Of a stretch of 42,174 nucleotides of DNA, positions 24,765 through 33,358 are shown in pieces. The translations under genes and the position numbers were made by a program. Position 1 is the stretch's first letter; each line of letters starts with the position of its first letter. A model generated the notes under the pieces. The model did no database searches. It was not told the DNA's origin and saw only the letters and a program-made list of their open reading frames with translations. This DNA is from Geminocystis sp050753365 (lineage in GTDB: Bacteria > Cyanobacteriota > Cyanobacteriia > Cyanobacteriales > Cyanobacteriaceae): the NCBI RefSeq assembly GCF_050753365.1, contig NZ_JBLZFY010000031.1, forward strand, positions 1 to 42,174, in the 5' to 3' direction.

Positions 24765-26123
24765 TTATTTAAGTGCATATAAATCCCGTGTGTAACCTAA
24801 AGCAAAACGCCATGAGTTAGCAATGTTTTTATTAGAAAAACCCATGAAGATTATTAACGCTAAAATCGCCATGATGATTGTCATGCCAAACAGAAAACGA
24901 TAACCAAAGTCTAGCACCAAACTCCCTAAAACAGGTCCTCCTAAGGCTACTCCCACATCAAAACCACTGACACAAATAGCAAATACTTTTCCCCTCTCCG
25001 TTGGCTGACATCGATCGGATATTAATGCTAGGATAATGGGTACTAACATCCCTGCCCCCAAACCTTGCAATAAGGCGGAAAATAATAACATATTGCTACT
25101 ATTGGCAAAGGTTAACAAAACCATTGATAACATATAGCAAAGGATGCTCATACTAATAAAAATACCTCTACCATATCTATCCGATGAACCACCTGAAATA
25201 AATCTTACTAAAAAAGATGCGATGGCAGAGATAGTATAAAACAAGCCGACATTAAACTTAATCTCGATTTCCCTTAAGTAAAGGGGTAAAAATGTCACCA
25301 ATGCCCCGAATAAAGTACCAATGAGTAATAAAATTATAGTTGGTACTAAAAAAGAGGGATGAAAAATAATCTCTTTAAAACTTCTATCTTGGGTTCGATC
25401 GAACTCATAAACAGGTTTAGTAGGATAATTCTTAGGGAAAGACTCAAATTCCCGAATTTGTAAGGCTAAAACCACCGCTAAAAATCCACAAAAAGCGGAA
25501 ATAGCAAATAATACCTCATAGCTAGTAGCTTCCTGTAAAAAACCCCCTAAAGCGGGTCCAAAAGCCATACCAATCGGCACAGCTAAACTCATATAACCTA
25601 TTAATTCTCCCCTTTGTTTCGGGGGAGACAAATCCACCACTAACGCACTATAACCCGTAGTAAAAGCCGCAATACTCACCCCGTGAAAAGCTCGAATTAC
25701 CATCAATTCTGGAATGGTATCTAATAATAAGTAGCCCAAAGGTGCTAAAGTCACTACCATAGTACCAATAACGATAACAACTTTTCGACTAGGATAGTCC
25801 ACTAATTTTCCGATAACTTGACGACAAATATCTACTAAAATATTCGTTATCTTGGCACTGATGCCTATACCTCGAATTAACTTGGTTAACCCCTCATCCG
25901 CTAGTTTTCCTAACCATACCCTCGACAATAATAAACCAATGGCAAAACATCCCATTACATAACCAACTTGCTTCGCAGTAGCACCCATGTCTTGAATATA
26001 AGCAGGTAAAACTGGTAATAAAGAGGTTGTACTTGTCCAAAAAAATAAAGCACAGAAAAACAGTATCCCCAAATTGATTAATTTCGTTTTTTCGATACTT
26101 TGCAAGGTTTTCAAAAAATTCAC
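24765..26123 (-). CDS. MFS transporter with an extended cytoplasmic loop 2-3
   Basis: A 452-residue major facilitator with 12 hydrophobic segments. The second-third loop is unusual: it starts as RVWLGKLADEG (the usual motif A opening), is followed by about 30 extra residues (LTKLIRGIGISAKITNILVDICRQVI), and then restarts as GKLVDYPSRKVVIVIG, as though the motif A region had been duplicated or extended. The second half has GGSSDRYGRG (motif A-like). The substrate is unknown. It is divergent from an ArsR regulator, 153 bp away, which suggests control by that regulator, though divergence alone does not prove it. Confidence 0.85.
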   Translation of the reverse strand: MNFLKTLQSIEKTKLINLGILFFCALFFWTSTTSLLPVLPAYIQDMGATAKQVGYVMGCFAIGLLLSRVWLGKLADEGLTKLIRGIGISAKITNILVDICRQVIGKLVDYPSRKVVIVIGTMVVTLAPLGYLLLDTIPELMVIRAFHGVSIAAFTTGYSALVVDLSPPKQRGELIGYMSLAVPIGMAFGPALGGFLQEATSYEVLFAISAFCGFLAVVLALQIREFESFPKNYPTKPVYEFDRTQDRSFKEIIFHPSFLVPTIILLLIGTLFGALVTFLPLYLREIEIKFNVGLFYTISAIASFLVRFISGGSSDRYGRGIFISMSILCYMLSMVLLTFANSSNMLLFSALLQGLGAGMLVPIILALISDRCQPTERGKVFAICVSGFDVGVALGGPVLGSLVLDFGYRFLFGMTIIMAILALIIFMGFSNKNIANSWRFALGYTRDLYALK

Positions 26124-26276
26124 GGCAATCTTGTTACAAAACTTTATATTCTATTGTAGATATTTTTCGATCGCTTTATCGTAAATAAGCGGTAATAAAT
26201 ACTAGATAATTCTTAATTTTTAATTCTTAATTCTTACGATCGAGTATCATAACAAACGAGTATATGATTAATTATT
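26124..26276. promoter_or_regulatory. Divergent promoter region between MFS and ArsR genes
   Basis: Contains the promoters of both divergent genes. GAGTATCATAACAAACGAGT carries the short word GAGTAT twice, just before the ArsR start, and may hold an operator, but no clear ArsR-type 12-2-12 inverted repeat is visible. Tandem TTCTTAATT words at about 26211-26233 are part of the general repeat background. Confidence 0.35.
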
Positions 26277-26600
26277 ATGGTTCTTACGGAAATTAATACT
26301 AAAGAAAGTTATATTAAGGGTTTTCAAGCGTTATCTGATAGTCTGAGAATCGAAGTCTTAGAATTATTGAGCAGTAGAGAGTTATGTGTCTGTGAACTTA
26401 CTGAAATTTTAGATATTCCTCAATCCAAGTTATCTTTTCACCTCAAAACTTTACGGGAGGCGAATCTAGTTAATACTCGTCAGCAAGGAAAATGGACTTA
26501 CTATAGTTTAAATCTTCCTAATATGGTGGCTTTAGAACAATATTTATCTCAGTTTAGACGATCGATCGTTTCTATTCCTAGTCGTATTTGCACAGACTAG
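26277..26600 (+). CDS. ArsR/SmtB family metal-sensing repressor
   Basis: A 107-residue winged-helix repressor. Residues 35-41 (ELCVCEL) are the alpha-3 metalloid box of ArsR proteins, with C37 and C39, and C105 near the C-terminus could be a third thiol. The recognition helix is IPQSKLSFHLKTLREANLV (about 47-65), followed by the wing (RQQGKWTYYSL). Family members release their operator when As(III), Sb(III) or similar thiophilic ions bind these cysteines. The nearest target is the divergent MFS gene. A terminator hairpin follows the stop. No arsB, arsC or arsH gene is present in this window. Confidence 0.88.
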   Translation: MVLTEINTKESYIKGFQALSDSLRIEVLELLSSRELCVCELTEILDIPQSKLSFHLKTLREANLVNTRQQGKWTYYSLNLPNMVALEQYLSQFRRSIVSIPSRICTD

Positions 26601-26633
26601 ATTTTTCCATTGAAGATGATTTTATCACTATAG

Positions 26634-26655
26634 AACAGGCATCTTGCTTGTTTTT
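26634..26655 (+). terminator. Rho-independent terminator after the ArsR gene
   Basis: AACAGGCA-TCT-TGCTTGTT forms an 8-bp stem with one G-T pair and a 3-base loop, followed by TTT, 34 bp past the stop codon. Confidence 0.65.
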
Positions 26656-26749
26656 CTGGAGAAGTCTTAATTCTTAATTTCTAATTCTTATTGTTAATCG
26701 ATCGAGAATCACAGATAATGTCAAATATTGATTATCAAAAACAGTAACT

Positions 26750-27454
26750 ATGACTACAGATCCAGTAACAGTAATGAAACAAGAAGTAGGCAAAGCCGCC
26801 GCTTCTAAAGTAAAGTCTAACACGATCGTGGGATTGGGTACAGGTTCAACTACTGCCTATGCCATTCAATATATCGGAGAAAGACTAGCCAACGGTGAGT
26901 TAACTAATATTGTGGGTGTACCGACTTCCTTTCAAGCGGAAGTATTAGCCAAAAAATACGGCATTCCTTTAACTACCCTCGATGCGATCGATCATATAGA
27001 TGTAGCTATTGATGGTGCAGATGAAGTTGATCCTCACAAAAACTTAATTAAGGGGGGAGGCGCTGCGCATACGAGAGAAAAAGTTGTCGATAGTTTAGCA
27101 GAACAATTTATTGTGGTGGTGGATAGTGGTAAATTAGTTGATCAGTTAGGTTCGACTTTTTTGTTACCTGTGGAAGTTATCCCTATGGCAGTTACTCCCG
27201 TTATGCGCCAATTAGCAGAGTTAGGAGGTAAACCTGAGTTGAGAATGGGTATCAGAAAAGCTGGTCCTGTGGTGACGGATCAAGGTAATCTAGTTATTGA
27301 TGTTAAGTTCGATCGAATTGATAATCCCTCAGAATTGGAAATGAAAATCAATAATTTACCGGGGGTGTTAGAAAACGGTTTATTTGTAGGGGTAGCCGAT
27401 GTGATACTCGTGGGAGAAATTATTGACGGTAAACCCTCCGTTAGAGAAATTTAA
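26750..27454 (+). CDS. rpiA: Ribose-5-phosphate isomerase A
   Basis: A 234-residue RpiA that interconverts ribose 5-phosphate and ribulose 5-phosphate, feeding both the Calvin cycle and the oxidative pentose phosphate pathway. Motifs are VGLGTGSTT near residue 28 (phosphate loop), DVAIDGADEVD near 85 with the active-site aspartates, KGGGAAHTREK near 101 with the catalytic glutamate and lysine, and the VDSGK block. Full length and unremarkable. It starts 149 bp after the ArsR gene, separated by a terminator, so it is unlikely to share that transcript. A CTTTTCC heptamer array lies just downstream. Confidence 0.96.
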   Translation: MTTDPVTVMKQEVGKAAASKVKSNTIVGLGTGSTTAYAIQYIGERLANGELTNIVGVPTSFQAEVLAKKYGIPLTTLDAIDHIDVAIDGADEVDPHKNLIKGGGAAHTREKVVDSLAEQFIVVVDSGKLVDQLGSTFLLPVEVIPMAVTPVMRQLAELGGKPELRMGIRKAGPVVTDQGNLVIDVKFDRIDNPSELEMKINNLPGVLENGLFVGVADVILVGEIIDGKPSVREI

Positions 27455-27457
27455 GCA

Positions 27458-27493
27458 CTTTTCCCTTTTCCCTTTTCCCTTTTCCCTTCTCCC
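27458..27493. repeat. CTTTTCC heptamer array
   Basis: About four tandem copies of CTTTTCC between rpiA and the end of the MCE gene, followed by CCTACCTTCATCAAAAAACT, related to the GATGAAAAAGT dispersed motif in reverse orientation. Confidence 0.75.
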
Positions 27494-27523
27494 TACCTTC
27501 ATCAAAAAACTATGAGTCAATCT

Positions 27524-28795
27524 CTATTTATATATTTTCCCTATTAATTCACCTTTTTTCATTTGTGACTCATATTGATTAATATTCTCTAATAAAGTGG
27601 CTAATTCGACTTGTTTTTCCAAAAATTCCGTATAGGAAACAAGATTACTTAATCCGTTGACTAAATTTTTGAGGTTTCTGCGAAATTCGGGATCGCCTGT
27701 AAATTCTTCGATTTCTGATGTAATTTTTGCCGTATTAGCGAAGGTAACTCTAGCAGAATCGAGGGTTTGTTGTAAGGTAGCTAAATTAGTGGGGTTGTTT
27801 AATTCTTCAGAAAGGGCGAGAAGATTATTGCTAATTTTATTTAGGTTTTCGGTACTGGTTTCGAGATTTTTCGCTATTTTTTCTACATCGGCGTTATTGT
27901 TAACCCTAGTGATTAATTGATCTGCATTTTTGGCTAATTCACTCACACTTCTGGTAGTGTCACTAAAACTGGCGATGGCACTACTTAAATTCGATCGATT
28001 ATCATTGATAACTTGATTAAGGTTACTGGTAAGGGTGGTAATTTCGGCGGGAAGACTGCGATAATCTTCACTTAAAAGTTTAACTTGTTCTCCTGTAATT
28101 TCTGCCGTACGAGAAAAAGAATCGGCGGTACGAGAAAAAGCCTGTGCCGTATTGCCTACTTCGTTGGCAGCTTCGGAAATGGAAGCTAAATCTTTTTGAG
28201 CAGTTATAGTAAACTCTGACATTTGATCGGTTAATTTGGCAACTTTTTCTCCTGCCTTATTCATATTAATTACAGCTTCACTGATACTATCAAATAAATC
28301 ATCATCGTCAAATCGATCGGCTAGACGGCTTAAACTCTCTACTAAGTCTGGACTAGCTTTACCATTTATGGTTTCTCTGTTACAAAGAATTAATTGTTGA
28401 GTTGTGCATTCTTCACTTAAAGGGCTAATTTGTTTCGCTTCCTCTGTCAATTCAGCTTGAGGAATTAAATTAACACTAACATCTCCTAATAAACCCGATC
28501 GAGTGGTGGAAACCCGAACATCTGAAGGAATCTGTAAACCGTCACTAATTTCCGTGATTACTTCTACCCCATTGCTACTAGGTTTAATGGTGACAATTCT
28601 ACCCACTCCCACACCCCGAAAAAAAACTCTACCCCCTTCTCTTAATCCTCCAGCGTTTTCAAAAAATAATGTTAATTGGTAGCTATTATCTTGAAATTTA
28701 TGCCCTCTCAAAAAAAAGATGATACCCCCAAAAACCGCTAAACCTACCAAAATAAATAAACCTACCGAACCTTCTCTAAATAATCTCGATCGCAT
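27524..28795 (-). CDS. MlaD/TGD2-like MCE-domain lipid transport protein
   Basis: A 423-residue protein with one N-terminal transmembrane segment at about residues 11-29, an MCE domain at about 37-113 (QLTLFFENAGGLREGGRVFFRGVGVGRI), a pair of cysteines at C130 and C138, and a long C-terminal region (about 165-420) of helices and coiled coil rich in Thr, Asn and Ala. In bacteria MCE proteins form hexameric rings in the periplasm that shuttle phospholipid; the chloroplast TGD2 is the descendant. It is the substrate-binding partner of the ATPase encoded 140 bp upstream on the same strand. The permease (MlaE/TGD1) gene is not in the window, which is common in cyanobacteria. Confidence 0.88.
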   Translation of the reverse strand: MRSRLFREGSVGLFILVGLAVFGGIIFFLRGHKFQDNSYQLTLFFENAGGLREGGRVFFRGVGVGRIVTIKPSSNGVEVITEISDGLQIPSDVRVSTTRSGLLGDVSVNLIPQAELTEEAKQISPLSEECTTQQLILCNRETINGKASPDLVESLSRLADRFDDDDLFDSISEAVINMNKAGEKVAKLTDQMSEFTITAQKDLASISEAANEVGNTAQAFSRTADSFSRTAEITGEQVKLLSEDYRSLPAEITTLTSNLNQVINDNRSNLSSAIASFSDTTRSVSELAKNADQLITRVNNNADVEKIAKNLETSTENLNKISNNLLALSEELNNPTNLATLQQTLDSARVTFANTAKITSEIEEFTGDPEFRRNLKNLVNGLSNLVSYTEFLEKQVELATLLENINQYESQMKKGELIGKIYK

Positions 28796-28860
28796 AACAT
28801 ACCTTCCCGTAAGAATTTACACTAAATAATCTTAGCTCACTCCTATATCTTTTTTTGCAT

Positions 28861-28900
28861 CTCTTCCCCTTCTTCCCCTTCTTCCCCTTCTTCCCCCTCT
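28861..28900. repeat. TTCCCCTTC 9-bp tandem array
   Basis: Four near-identical units of CTTCCCCTT-type sequence between the ATPase gene and the MCE gene, inside what may be a two-gene transcript. Confidence 0.75.
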
Positions 28901-28934
28901 CATCTTCATCAGTTTTATGAGTGTCAAACTAAGG

Positions 28935-29711
28935 TTATTTAATTGGTCCTTGAGTACTAGCACTAAAAAATTGCCTAACCAAAGGATTATCTGTTGTATC
29001 AATCTCTTTTATATCACCTTCCCATTGAAATTTACCTTCATACAAAAAAACTAATCTTTTTCCCGTACGGCGAATGGTACTATTTTGATGACTTACCATG
29101 ACATAGGCATTAGAATCCGAAAAACTCTCTTGTAAATGCCCTACTAAATCTTCTACCACTGTGGAAGCAATGGGATCGAGTCCCGCCGTTGGTTCATCAT
29201 ATAATATTACCTCTGGACGTTGTTCTGGTTTATCAGGATTGAAAATAATTGCTCTGGCAAAACTAACTCTTTTACGCATCCCTCCTGATAATTCCGCAGG
29301 ATAAAGATTCGCAGTAATCGGTGATAAACCTACCATTTCTAAGGTTCGATCGACAATTTGGGCAATTTGTTTACGGGGTAATCCAGAATGTTCATATAAA
29401 GAAAAACCGACATTTTCTCTCACCGTCAAAGAATCAAATAATGCCGCCTGTTGAAATACCATGCTAATAGTCATTATATCTTGATGATCTTCGATTAAAC
29501 CATGTCTTTTTTCTCCTTTGATATAAATTTCCCCCTCATCGGGTTCGGTTAAACCAGCAATTAGCCTTAAAATAGTCGATTTTCCCGTGCCACTAGGACC
29601 TACAATAACTAAAGCATCATTAGGATAAATTTTTAAATCAGCATGATCTAAAATTACCCTACTTCCAAAGGCTTTACAAACTCCTTTTAATTCAATAATT
29701 GGCTCATCCAT
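28935..29711 (-). CDS. MlaF/TGD3-like ABC transporter ATPase
   Basis: A 258-residue ATPase of the Mla/TGD lipid transporter type. Walker A GPSGTGKST at residues 38-46, Q-loop VFQQAALFDSL, signature LSGGMRKRVSFARAI with the Arg-Lys variant typical of MlaF, Walker B VILYDEPTAGLD and the switch histidine in VSHQ are present. I chose the ATG at 29711. The frame runs 10 codons upstream to a GTG, but that extension is encoded by a copy of the GTCATTGCGAGG... dispersed repeat (29727-29752) and is not part of the protein. The MCE gene lies 139 bp downstream, and together they probably import lipid across the envelope. Confidence 0.9.
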   Translation of the reverse strand: MDEPIIELKGVCKAFGSRVILDHADLKIYPNDALVIVGPSGTGKSTILRLIAGLTEPDEGEIYIKGEKRHGLIEDHQDIMTISMVFQQAALFDSLTVRENVGFSLYEHSGLPRKQIAQIVDRTLEMVGLSPITANLYPAELSGGMRKRVSFARAIIFNPDKPEQRPEVILYDEPTAGLDPIASTVVEDLVGHLQESFSDSNAYVMVSHQNSTIRRTGKRLVFLYEGKFQWEGDIKEIDTTDNPLVRQFFSASTQGPIK

Positions 29712-29972
29712 TTTTCTTTTTTCCTTGTCATTGCGAGGCACGAAGCAATCTCTAAAAAATTTAGTTTCAAATAATTTATAGTATTATGTTTTTCTCGTCA
29801 TTACGAGCCATGAAGCAATCTAAAGCAATCTCATCCTCATTAAGTGATAATAAAGCAATATTAAGATGACTTCGAGGGAAATAAGAAAATTCAATTCCAT
29901 AGAATTTTGAGATAAATAATCCCCTCATCATGACAACTTTTATTTTTCCTTTTTATTCCCCTAATAGATTTT
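29712..29972. repeat. Repeat-bearing divergent gap between mlaF-like gene and cofH
   Basis: Bases 29727-29752 and 29797-29820 are two copies of the GTCATTGCGAGG...GAAGCAATC repeat in direct orientation, the second more degenerate. The remainder is AT-rich and holds the promoters of both divergent genes. No gene is visible. Confidence 0.65.
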
Positions 29973-31070
29973 ATGTTTATTTCCTCCACTGATGCTCTTT
30001 ATTTACTCAAGTCCAACTCTGATGAAGATATATCTTATCTCAAAACTAAAGCCGATCGAACTCGTCAAGAACAAAAAGGAGAAACCGTAACTTATGTTAT
30101 CAATAGAAACATCAATTTTACCAATATTTGTGAGCAACATTGTAGCTTTTGTGCCTTTAGACGAGATGCCGAAGAAGAAGGCTCATTTTGGCTTAATTTA
30201 GAAGATATTTTGGCTAAGTGTCAGGGTGCGATCGAAAAAAATGCCACAGAAATTTGTATGCAAGGAGGATTAAATCCTCAAGCTAAAATCAACGGTAGCA
30301 GTTTGCAATATTATCTTAAATTAGTAACAGGGATAAAAAATAATTTTCCTGAATTACATTTACACGCTTTTTCTCCTCAAGAAGTGCAATTTATCGCTAG
30401 AGAAGACGGTTTAACCTACTCTGATGTTATTTTAGCCTTTAAAGATCATGGAGTGGGTTCAATGCCGGGTACTGCGGCTGAAATCTTAGATGATAACGTC
30501 AGAAAAATTATTTGTCCCGAAAAACTCAACTCTGACACTTGGTTAGAAATCGTCTCCACCGCCCATAGTTTAGGAATGCCCACTACTAGCACTATGTTAT
30601 CAGGACATATTGAAACTCCAGAGCAACAAATATTACATTTAAGTAAGGTTCGATCGATACAAGAAAAAGCCTTAGAAAAGAACTATCCTGCTAGAATTAC
30701 AGAATTTATTTTACTTCCTTTTGTGGGAGAACAAGCCCCAAAACCCTTAAGAAATCGTGTCGGCAGAGATCAACCTGATTTACGATCGAGTTTAATCTTA
30801 ACCGCCGTTGCCCGTTTATTTTTAGGGGATGTCATCCCAAATCATCAACCTAGTTGGGTAAAATTGGGCTTAAAAGGGGCATTAGAGGCTTTGCAATGGG
30901 GATGTAACGATATTGGGGGAACTCTCATGGAAGAGCATATTACCACCATGGCAGGGGCGAAAGGAGGCACTTGCTTAGACGAGGATACCATTAAAAACGC
31001 CATTGTTTCGATCGATCGACCTTACCAGCAACGAGACACCCTTTATCTTCTGAGGGAAAATTTGAAATAA
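29973..31070 (+). CDS. cofH: F0 synthase subunit CofH (5-amino-6-(D-ribitylamino)uracil hydroxybenzyl transferase)
   Basis: A 365-residue radical SAM enzyme with the cluster motif C53-x3-C57-x2-C60 (NICEQHCSFCAF). QGGLNP near residue 98, HLHAFSPQE near 131, and the C-terminal TTMAGAKGG are typical of CofH. With CofG it makes the deazaflavin F0 from tyrosine and the diaminouracil intermediate of riboflavin synthesis. In cyanobacteria F0 is the light-harvesting chromophore of type I photolyases, with F420 not required. CofG is not in the window. It is a stand-alone gene, converging with gyrB across a palindromic spacer. Confidence 0.92.
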   Translation: MFISSTDALYLLKSNSDEDISYLKTKADRTRQEQKGETVTYVINRNINFTNICEQHCSFCAFRRDAEEEGSFWLNLEDILAKCQGAIEKNATEICMQGGLNPQAKINGSSLQYYLKLVTGIKNNFPELHLHAFSPQEVQFIAREDGLTYSDVILAFKDHGVGSMPGTAAEILDDNVRKIICPEKLNSDTWLEIVSTAHSLGMPTTSTMLSGHIETPEQQILHLSKVRSIQEKALEKNYPARITEFILLPFVGEQAPKPLRNRVGRDQPDLRSSLILTAVARLFLGDVIPNHQPSWVKLGLKGALEALQWGCNDIGGTLMEEHITTMAGAKGGTCLDEDTIKNAIVSIDRPYQQRDTLYLLRENLK

Positions 31071-31083
31071 TTTCAGCTCAAAT

Positions 31084-31102
31084 GGGTGGGCAATGCCCAC
31101 CC
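31084..31102. terminator. Palindrome GGGTGGGCAATGCCCACCC between cofH and gyrB
   Basis: A perfect 9-bp stem around a central A, in the 37 bp between two converging stop codons. It is also found at 7407-7423. Its position would suit a bidirectional terminator, but there is no T tract on either side, so this is inferred from location. Confidence 0.5.
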
Positions 31103-31107
31103 TACAA

Positions 31108-33045
31108 TTATACGTCTAGTTGAGTTAAGTTTAATCTCGGTCCATGGGTTTCGATAAATTCCCGACGTGGTGCAACTCGATCGCCCATTAATACGGTGAA
31201 AATATGATCAGCTTGAGCAGCATCCTCAATTTCTACCCGTTTCATCATACGGGTTTCGGGATTCATGGTAGTATCCCAAAGTTGTTGAGGCATCATCTCC
31301 CCTAAACCTTTAAATCGTTGAATATTATAGTTAGCATTGGCAGGAAACTCCGCAATCTTTTGTTGTAATTCTCGATCGCTATAGCAATAATAATGATTTT
31401 TGCCTCTTTCTAATTTATATAATGGAGGACAAGCAATGTAAATATAGCCTTCTTCTACCAACTGTCTTTGATAACGATAGAAGAATGTTAATAAAAGAGT
31501 ACGGATGTGTGCGCCATCCACATCAGCGTCAGTCATAATTACAATATGATGATAACGTAGTTGACTAGGATCAAATTCATCCCCTCGAATACCTAAACCC
31601 AAGGCTGTAATTAAGGATTGAATCTCGTTATTTTTATAGATTTTTGCATCATCAGTTTTTTCGATATTGAGGATTTTACCACGCAAAGGCAAAATAGCTT
31701 GGAAACGTCGATCGCGCCCTTGTTTTGCACTACCACCTGCACTATCTCCCTCTACAAGAAATATCTCTGATTCAGAAGGATCACGAGAGCTACAATCTGC
31801 TAATTTACCCGGTAGGGGTGAGGATTCTAACACGGATTTACGGCGCACTAATTCTCTGGCACGTCTAGCGGCATCGGCGGCTTTAAAGGCTTGAATGGCT
31901 TTATCAATGACACTATCCGCTACTTGGGGATTACGCTCTAAATAATCGTTTAAAACTTCTCCCACTAAAGAGTCCACAATACTTCTAACTTCGGAGTTAC
32001 CTAATTTTGTCTTAGTTTGTCCTTCAAATTCAGGCTCTGGAACTTTCACCGAGATTACAGCCGTTAAACCTTCTCTAACGTTTTCTCCCCCTAAATTCGG
32101 CTCGTTTTCTTTGATTTTATTGCGTTTACGAGCAATGCTATTAACAGTACGGGTTAAGACGGTTTTTAAGCCTTCTAAATGTGTACCCCCGTCCACGGTT
32201 CTGATATTATTAGCAAATCCTAAAATAGTATCACTGTAGGAATCCACACACCATTGAAAGGCAACTTCCACTTGTACAGCGTTTTTCTCTCCTTCTACAT
32301 AAATAATATCTTGATGCAGAGGCTCTTTTTCTTTTGTCATGTAGGTAACATATTCTTTGATACCCCCTTCATAACAGTAGGTTTCGATGCGTTCTGGTAT
32401 AACTCGTTTATCGCTAAAAGTAATTTTTACTCCTGCGTTGAGGTAAGCTAATTCTCTGAGTCGCCCTGAGAGGGTATTATAATCAAATTCTGTGGTTTCG
32501 GTGAAAATTTGGTTATCGGGTAGAAAACTAATAGATGTACCTGTAGCATGATTTGGATCAGGTTTTGCGATTAATTCAGTGACGGCATTACCTCTTTCGT
32601 AGCGTTGGGTGTGAATATTGCCTTTGCGCCATACTGTTACTTGTACCCATTCAGAAAGGGCGTTAACTACGGAAATACCAACTCCGTGTAAACCTCCTGA
32701 TACTTTATAGCCACCGCCTCCGAATTTTCCCCCTGCGTGAAGCACTGTCATTACGGTTTCTAAGGCTGATTTGTTGGTGGAGGGGTGAATATCTGTAGGG
32801 ATACCTCTACCATCATCGGTGACGGAGACTGAACCATCTGCGTTAAGTTCTACTTCAATATGACTACAGTGACCAGCTAAAGCCTCATCGATCGAATTAT
32901 CAACAACTTCATAAACTAGATGATGCAATCCCCTAGGTCCTGTAGTTCCAATGTACATACCCGGACGCTTTCTCACAGGTTCTAAGCCTTCTAAGACTTG
33001 AATTTGCTCTGCACCGTAGTTTGTTGTCTGTTTTTCTGTACTCAT
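31108..33045 (-). CDS. gyrB: DNA gyrase subunit B
   Basis: A 645-residue GyrB. The GHKL ATPase domain starts IQVLEGLEPVRKRPGMYIG; the glycine-rich lid GGLHGVGISVVNAL is near residue 112. The transducer ends with the conserved lysine of QTKTKLGNSE. The Toprim domain has EGDSAGGSAKQGRDR and DADVDGAHIRTLLLTFF. The C-terminal GyrB tail is FKGLGEMMPQQLWDTTM. It hydrolyses ATP to drive negative supercoiling with GyrA. The length is that of the short GyrB form (about 640-650) of Gram-positives and cyanobacteria without the E. coli insertion. Nothing anomalous. A perfect palindrome lies 66 bp upstream of the start. Confidence 0.97.
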   Translation of the reverse strand: MSTEKQTTNYGAEQIQVLEGLEPVRKRPGMYIGTTGPRGLHHLVYEVVDNSIDEALAGHCSHIEVELNADGSVSVTDDGRGIPTDIHPSTNKSALETVMTVLHAGGKFGGGGYKVSGGLHGVGISVVNALSEWVQVTVWRKGNIHTQRYERGNAVTELIAKPDPNHATGTSISFLPDNQIFTETTEFDYNTLSGRLRELAYLNAGVKITFSDKRVIPERIETYCYEGGIKEYVTYMTKEKEPLHQDIIYVEGEKNAVQVEVAFQWCVDSYSDTILGFANNIRTVDGGTHLEGLKTVLTRTVNSIARKRNKIKENEPNLGGENVREGLTAVISVKVPEPEFEGQTKTKLGNSEVRSIVDSLVGEVLNDYLERNPQVADSVIDKAIQAFKAADAARRARELVRRKSVLESSPLPGKLADCSSRDPSESEIFLVEGDSAGGSAKQGRDRRFQAILPLRGKILNIEKTDDAKIYKNNEIQSLITALGLGIRGDEFDPSQLRYHHIVIMTDADVDGAHIRTLLLTFFYRYQRQLVEEGYIYIACPPLYKLERGKNHYYCYSDRELQQKIAEFPANANYNIQRFKGLGEMMPQQLWDTTMNPETRMMKRVEIEDAAQADHIFTVLMGDRVAPRREFIETHGPRLNLTQLDV

Positions 33046-33110
33046 ATATGTATAATTCCTCTGTTTAAGGCTTTATTTTAGTTTTTTTGCCCTTAAATGA
33101 TCTTTTTATC

Positions 33111-33126
33111 AAGAACGATCGTTCTT
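33111..33126. promoter_or_regulatory. Perfect 16-bp dyad upstream of gyrB
   Basis: AAGAACGATCGTTCTT is self-complementary, 66 bp upstream of the gyrB start codon, and centres on CGATCG. It could be an operator, or only a HIP1 core in a longer palindromic frame. Confidence 0.35.
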
Positions 33127-33167
33127 AACAGTTTAGCACGATTTAAACTATCTCTCAAGAAATATTC

Positions 33168-33281
33168 TTAAGTTAAAATCTTTTATCTAATCCTGCTTGT
33201 TTGCAAATTTGATTAGCTGTAATTCGATCGAAAATGTTATGCCTTTTGACGGGAATAGTAATTTCATCATTGGTGTAAATA
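33168..33281 (-). pseudogene. hicA: hicA 3'-end fragment, copy 1 of a 114-bp perfect direct repeat
   Basis: A 114-bp sequence identical to 34054-34167. Read on the minus strand it codes IYTNDEITIPVKRHN-type residues ending KQAGLDKRF and a stop at 33173-33175, i.e. the last 35 or so residues of the HicA at 34059-34202. The first 12 residues and the start codon are absent here: upstream in this frame the sequence diverges directly after the repeat. Confidence 0.85.
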
Positions 33282-33286
33282 AGTTT

Positions 33287-33345
33287 TGCTGAAAAAGTAT
33301 TTTGATGAGGGGAGGTGTTAGGTGTTAGGTATTAGGTATTAGGTT
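33287..33345. repeat. GGTGTTAGGTATTAGG repeats and GCTGAAAAAGTATTTTGATG motif
   Basis: GCTGAAAAAGTATTTTGATG (33289-33308) is a copy of the dispersed motif seen at 4669 and 42087; it is followed at 33313-33345 by tandem GGTATTA/GGTGTTA heptamers. Together with the hicA fragment this covers most of the gap between gyrB and the DUF5615 gene. Confidence 0.65.
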
Positions 33346-33358
33346 AAAGATAGGTTAT

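Noticed and set aside
29712..29741. GTG start that would extend the mlaF-like protein by 10 residues
   Set aside because: The extension is encoded by a copy of the dispersed GTCATTGCGAGG repeat and has no homology to ABC ATPases.
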